Assembly: GCA_016748015.1 (NCBI GenBank)
Contig: JAAOMT010000282.1
Coordinates: 62,001 to 126,000, forward strand
From: Geosiphon pyriformis
Taxonomy: Eukaryota; Glomeromycota; Glomeromycetes; Archaeosporales; Geosiphonaceae
Direction of reading: 5' to 3'
Length of the DNA: 64,000 nucleotides
The notes beneath the pieces were generated by a model. It did no database searches. It was not told the origin of the DNA and saw nothing but the letters and a program-made list of their open reading frames with translations. Below, piece after piece: positions 60,777-64,000 of the stretch. The position numbers and the translations under genes are program-made. The first letter of the stretch is position 1; the number at the start of each line of letters is the position of its first letter.

Positions 60777-63700
60777 TCCTAAGTGCGGGGTTTCAATCTC
60801 AAAATGGTTACTGAAATAGTCATTATTTTTATAAAACAACTTATTTACACATTTTTTGTAATTTCATTTCATCTTTAAAGTAGGGAATTGTTTTCAACCA
60901 TAGTTAAATTATTAGTTGCTCAAAAGACTTGTTAGCTATAATTACAAAGTTCATAAAAAAACCTTATTTAACAGTTAAATTTTTTCAAAAAACAACATGA
61001 GACATAAATTTATAATATAAAAATTACTTTTATTATTAAAATTGATGATTTAGTTTTTTGTAGAGGGAAAATTTAATCAAGAGTTTTTACTTAAGAAATT
61101 TCACTGTTAAAGAGCTTTGTTGAATATGTAACTATTAATCTCATCACAATTTGAGCAGTTTGTAATTAATATATAAAGCTAATGAGTTTACAACAATAAA
61201 TCCGAAAAGAATTTTGTTTTTTTGTCTGAAAATGCATAGGTTATAAAATAGAACTATATATTTTTAATTCAGTACAGAAAAAATGTGTTTTATTTATCTG
61301 ACCTTTTTTTTGAATTCGGTTTGTTATATAATACTTTTTTAGAAAATAAGCTAATGACTAACATTAAAAAAAACTATTATAAACTTATGCTGTAATGGAC
61401 TTTCCATATGGTTGGTTAATTTTAGTACAAATGCTTTCAAGGATTTATTTTTTGACTGGCAACATCCTAATTTCATAAATTATTTTCAATAAATAATTTT
61501 AAAGTAAACTAAGTTGAATCAATATTGAACTGAAATAATCAGATTGAAGCAAAAGAATATTAAAAATTTATTCTATTTTGCAGTAGAAATATTTGTCAAT
61601 ATTTCAAAGCTAAAGCCTGAAGAAAATCAAATAAATAACTGATAGCGGTTTATAAATTTTAGTACCTTTTCTTTTTAATGAGAAAAAAGAACACAAATTT
61701 TTTTTGAAAGAAAGATATAAAAAACAGTATAACTAGACAAATATTTTAACTCTATTATTGGTTCGTTTAAATATTTATATATTTAATTGTTTTATTCAGA
61801 TACACATATATTTACTTTTTTACATTTATTTATAAATTTTTTAATAAATAGAAGCCTAACAGAATATTGTGACCATTTATTTTAAATAAATAACGCAAAA
61901 TACAATAAAAAAAGGTTTATTTTTCTAAGCTAAAAATTTATTAAACCATAATATATATTATTTTAAAGCTTGAAAAAAAATGTAGAATTTAAAATCTAAC
62001 ATTAAACCAAAACTTATTACTTGATTAATCTTGGTTTCCACACAATAAAGCCATACATCTCGAGAAAACAAAAGTTTGAATGTTGGATTGGTTTATTCAA
62101 AGTCCAATCTAAAATACACTTGGAAGCAAACCAAATCCAAGTAATTTTATTGATGTTAAATGTCTTTGTTCAAGAAGTCTAATGACCTTATCATCTTAAT
62201 TCGATTAATTGTTAGATAGTATGTCAAATTGCATCGATGTTTGTATTAAATGTTTTATTTGTCATAACGTGTTTAAATTATGTAAAGGCTTAGTTTGGCA
62301 AAATACGTCACTTTGGACAAAATAAATATGGGCTTTGGATGAAAATGTTTTTTTTTGGTTCAACATTAAAATTAATATAACTTGAAATTTTAAAACAATA
62401 TACATTTTTAATTTAATAAATCTATTAGCCAAGAATAATAAAGCTTGGTTTTCGGAATACTTATTTTAAAATCTTCATATTTTATCAAATTTTATAGTTT
62501 TAATAAATAAATGGTATTTTTAAATAAAATAAAATAAAATAATTTGTAATATGTTTGATTTAAAAATTTAAAAATAAGTAGTAGTTCCATAATTTGTTTT
62601 TAACAAAAAAAATTATTATTTTTTAATATCATATGCAAAAATTTCAATTAAAGTTAAAATATAATTAAAATATGTATATTTAATTTTTATGCTTGATTAG
62701 TTATTTAATTGAATCTTGTAAAATATTTTTATCAAAGTTAAGTTTTCAAAAGATCCAGTTATTACAATTTAATTATATCATTGAAAAATATGTTTAAAGC
62801 GCATTTTTTTTTTACAAAAAAATTGATAAATATATATCAAAGTATTTTTTGAAAATGTAATTTTAAACTATTAAAATCAAATTTATTTTTATTCAATTAT
62901 TATTTTCAAATTAAAAATTGAAACAAAATAATTATAATGAACTTAAACACAATAAATAATATTCAAATCAAACAATTAATTTTTATTATCTATTTAATTA
63001 AATTAAAAAAATGCTTAAAATTTATATATAGTTCAATTAATTAATTTATAAAAAAAAATTTAATAAATATTAAATTTATAATAAATATATCAAAATTTTA
63101 ATGACATATAATATTCGCAACTCAATTTTTTATATTTTACAATATCAGAATAAAACATAGTTATAAATAATGTTAATTTTTAAATATAAATTTTCTCATT
63201 TTTACTATTTAAATAAGTGGGAAACAAAAATAAATTTTTAATTTTTAATTATTTATTAACGAGTGCGGCCCAACCACTATCTACTACCGATACAGCAAAT
63301 AAAATGCTCTAAAATAAATGTGGCCCATACCTTGACTATACGTGACCAGTCGCTCGGATGAATTATATATTGCTATTGAATCAGCTAATACAAAAGCAAT
63401 TACAAATTATAATTTATAAAGCATTGATATTGCATTAAATAATACAAAAAAAATAGAAAATTTTAATTATGTTAAAACAATTAATACAGAAAATTGATAA
63501 TTCAAAATATGTAATAGGAACATTTTAATCAAGACTGTAATTTTAATTGTTTGGACAGAAAAATTCATTAATTTCACAATAATAAATTGTATATTTTGTC
63601 AAAATTTTATATTATTTCAATAATTCGAAATGTAAAAAAATCTTGAACATGCTCTAATTTATTTAATACAAATAAATTATCATTTTTCAATTGAATTACA

Positions 63701-64000
63701 AAAAATTATGAAGTGTCAACAGATTTCAAAGACTTTTGTGTTTGCTTATTTATTTTCAACAACTTGAAACCCTATTTTTTATTGAAAATTTTTTTATCAA
63801 ATTAAAATTAAAGTATTTTGCTTTAGGAGTTTTATATTCATAACAATACTTCGCAATTTTTGATTTATTTGAGTAATTATTCGAAAGTATAGCTACAACC
63901 ACTTTTTTTTGCGAAATTCCAAGAATTATAAATAAATAAACAGCTTAAAATTATATTTCTAATATTTATGTGTTGTTTAAAATTAGGACAAATTGATATT
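60777..64000. other. AT-rich intergenic DNA, one LINE tail
   Basis: No gene signal on either strand. The only structured segment is the LINE 3'-end fragment at 63257-63350. Confidence 0.5.
63257..63350 (-). mobile_element. LINE 3'-end fragment (5'-truncated copy)
   Basis: Minus strand: ACTGGTCACGTATAGTCAAG at the start and GGTTGGGCCGCACTCGTTA at the end, then A/T-rich tail. It pairs with the fragment at 6369-6460 and resembles the 3' end of the long LINE. Less decayed than the tails at 21.9 and 31.8 kb. Confidence 0.55.

Noticed and set aside
1-64000. tRNA, rRNA or other structured RNA genes
   Set aside because: None recognised by eye; a covariance-model scan would be needed to exclude them.

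Overview
The window looks like nuclear DNA of an arbuscular mycorrhizal fungus (Glomeromycotina, Rhizophagus/Glomus type). This is an inference from very AT-rich DNA with poly-A/T runs, short-intron genes with GT-AG borders, an F-box-like protein of the kind expanded in these fungi, and large decayed Ty3/gypsy and LINE elements. No organelle or bacterial signature was seen. Gene structures come from reading splice sites by eye, checked by codon phase and family alignment from memory; no search was run.

Layout. 1-9.0 kb: a two-exon F-box-like gene (1650-2915, +), a small Myb/SANT-type gene (5329-5805, -), a LINE 3'-tail fragment (6.4 kb) and a four-exon SBDS-domain (Rtc3-like) gene (8421-9022, -). 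9.0-11.1 kb: nearly pure A+T. 11.1-20.4 kb: a full-length but dead Ty3/gypsy element with two 442-bp LTRs, gag, pol and an extra ORF between pol and the 3' LTR. 20.4-22.4 kb: an older AT-bleached LINE relic. 22.4-29.2 kb: a near full-length, conspicuously GC-richer LINE with ORF1 and ORF2 joined by an ATGA overlap, broken only by nonsense and missense transitions. 29.2-32.3 kb: AT-rich DNA with another LINE relic.

32.3-41.5 kb is the conserved gene island: a possible exon of unknown function, a three-exon gene of unknown function (33125-34020, +), the six-exon mitochondrial cysteine desulfurase gene NFS1 (34659-36505, +) and an eight-exon TBC/Rab-GAP gene of the TBC1D13 type (38374-41439, -). 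NFS1 supplies sulfur for Fe-S clusters; the TBC protein inactivates Rab GTPases; their adjacency suggests no shared pathway.

41.5-57 kb is a graveyard: fragments of unknown ORFs, a protein-kinase N-lobe relic, a coiled-coil ORF relic, an internally deleted MULE-type transposase, a second and much older gypsy relic, two copies of a ~655-bp repeat (probable LTRs), a complete 1.2-kb Tc1/mariner element with intact inverted repeats but a broken transposase, an 81-bp tandem repeat, and an unrecognised frameshifted pseudogene. 57-64 kb is mostly empty apart from a small gene for a secreted peptide with two Lys-Arg sites (60483-60776, +) and a last LINE tail (63.3 kb).

The unifying theme is transition-only decay: young elements carry stop codons and lost catalytic residues explainable by C-to-T or G-to-A changes, and older copies grade into the AT background. 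This suggests that methylated-C deamination, or a RIP-like process, makes much of the 'empty' AT-rich DNA.
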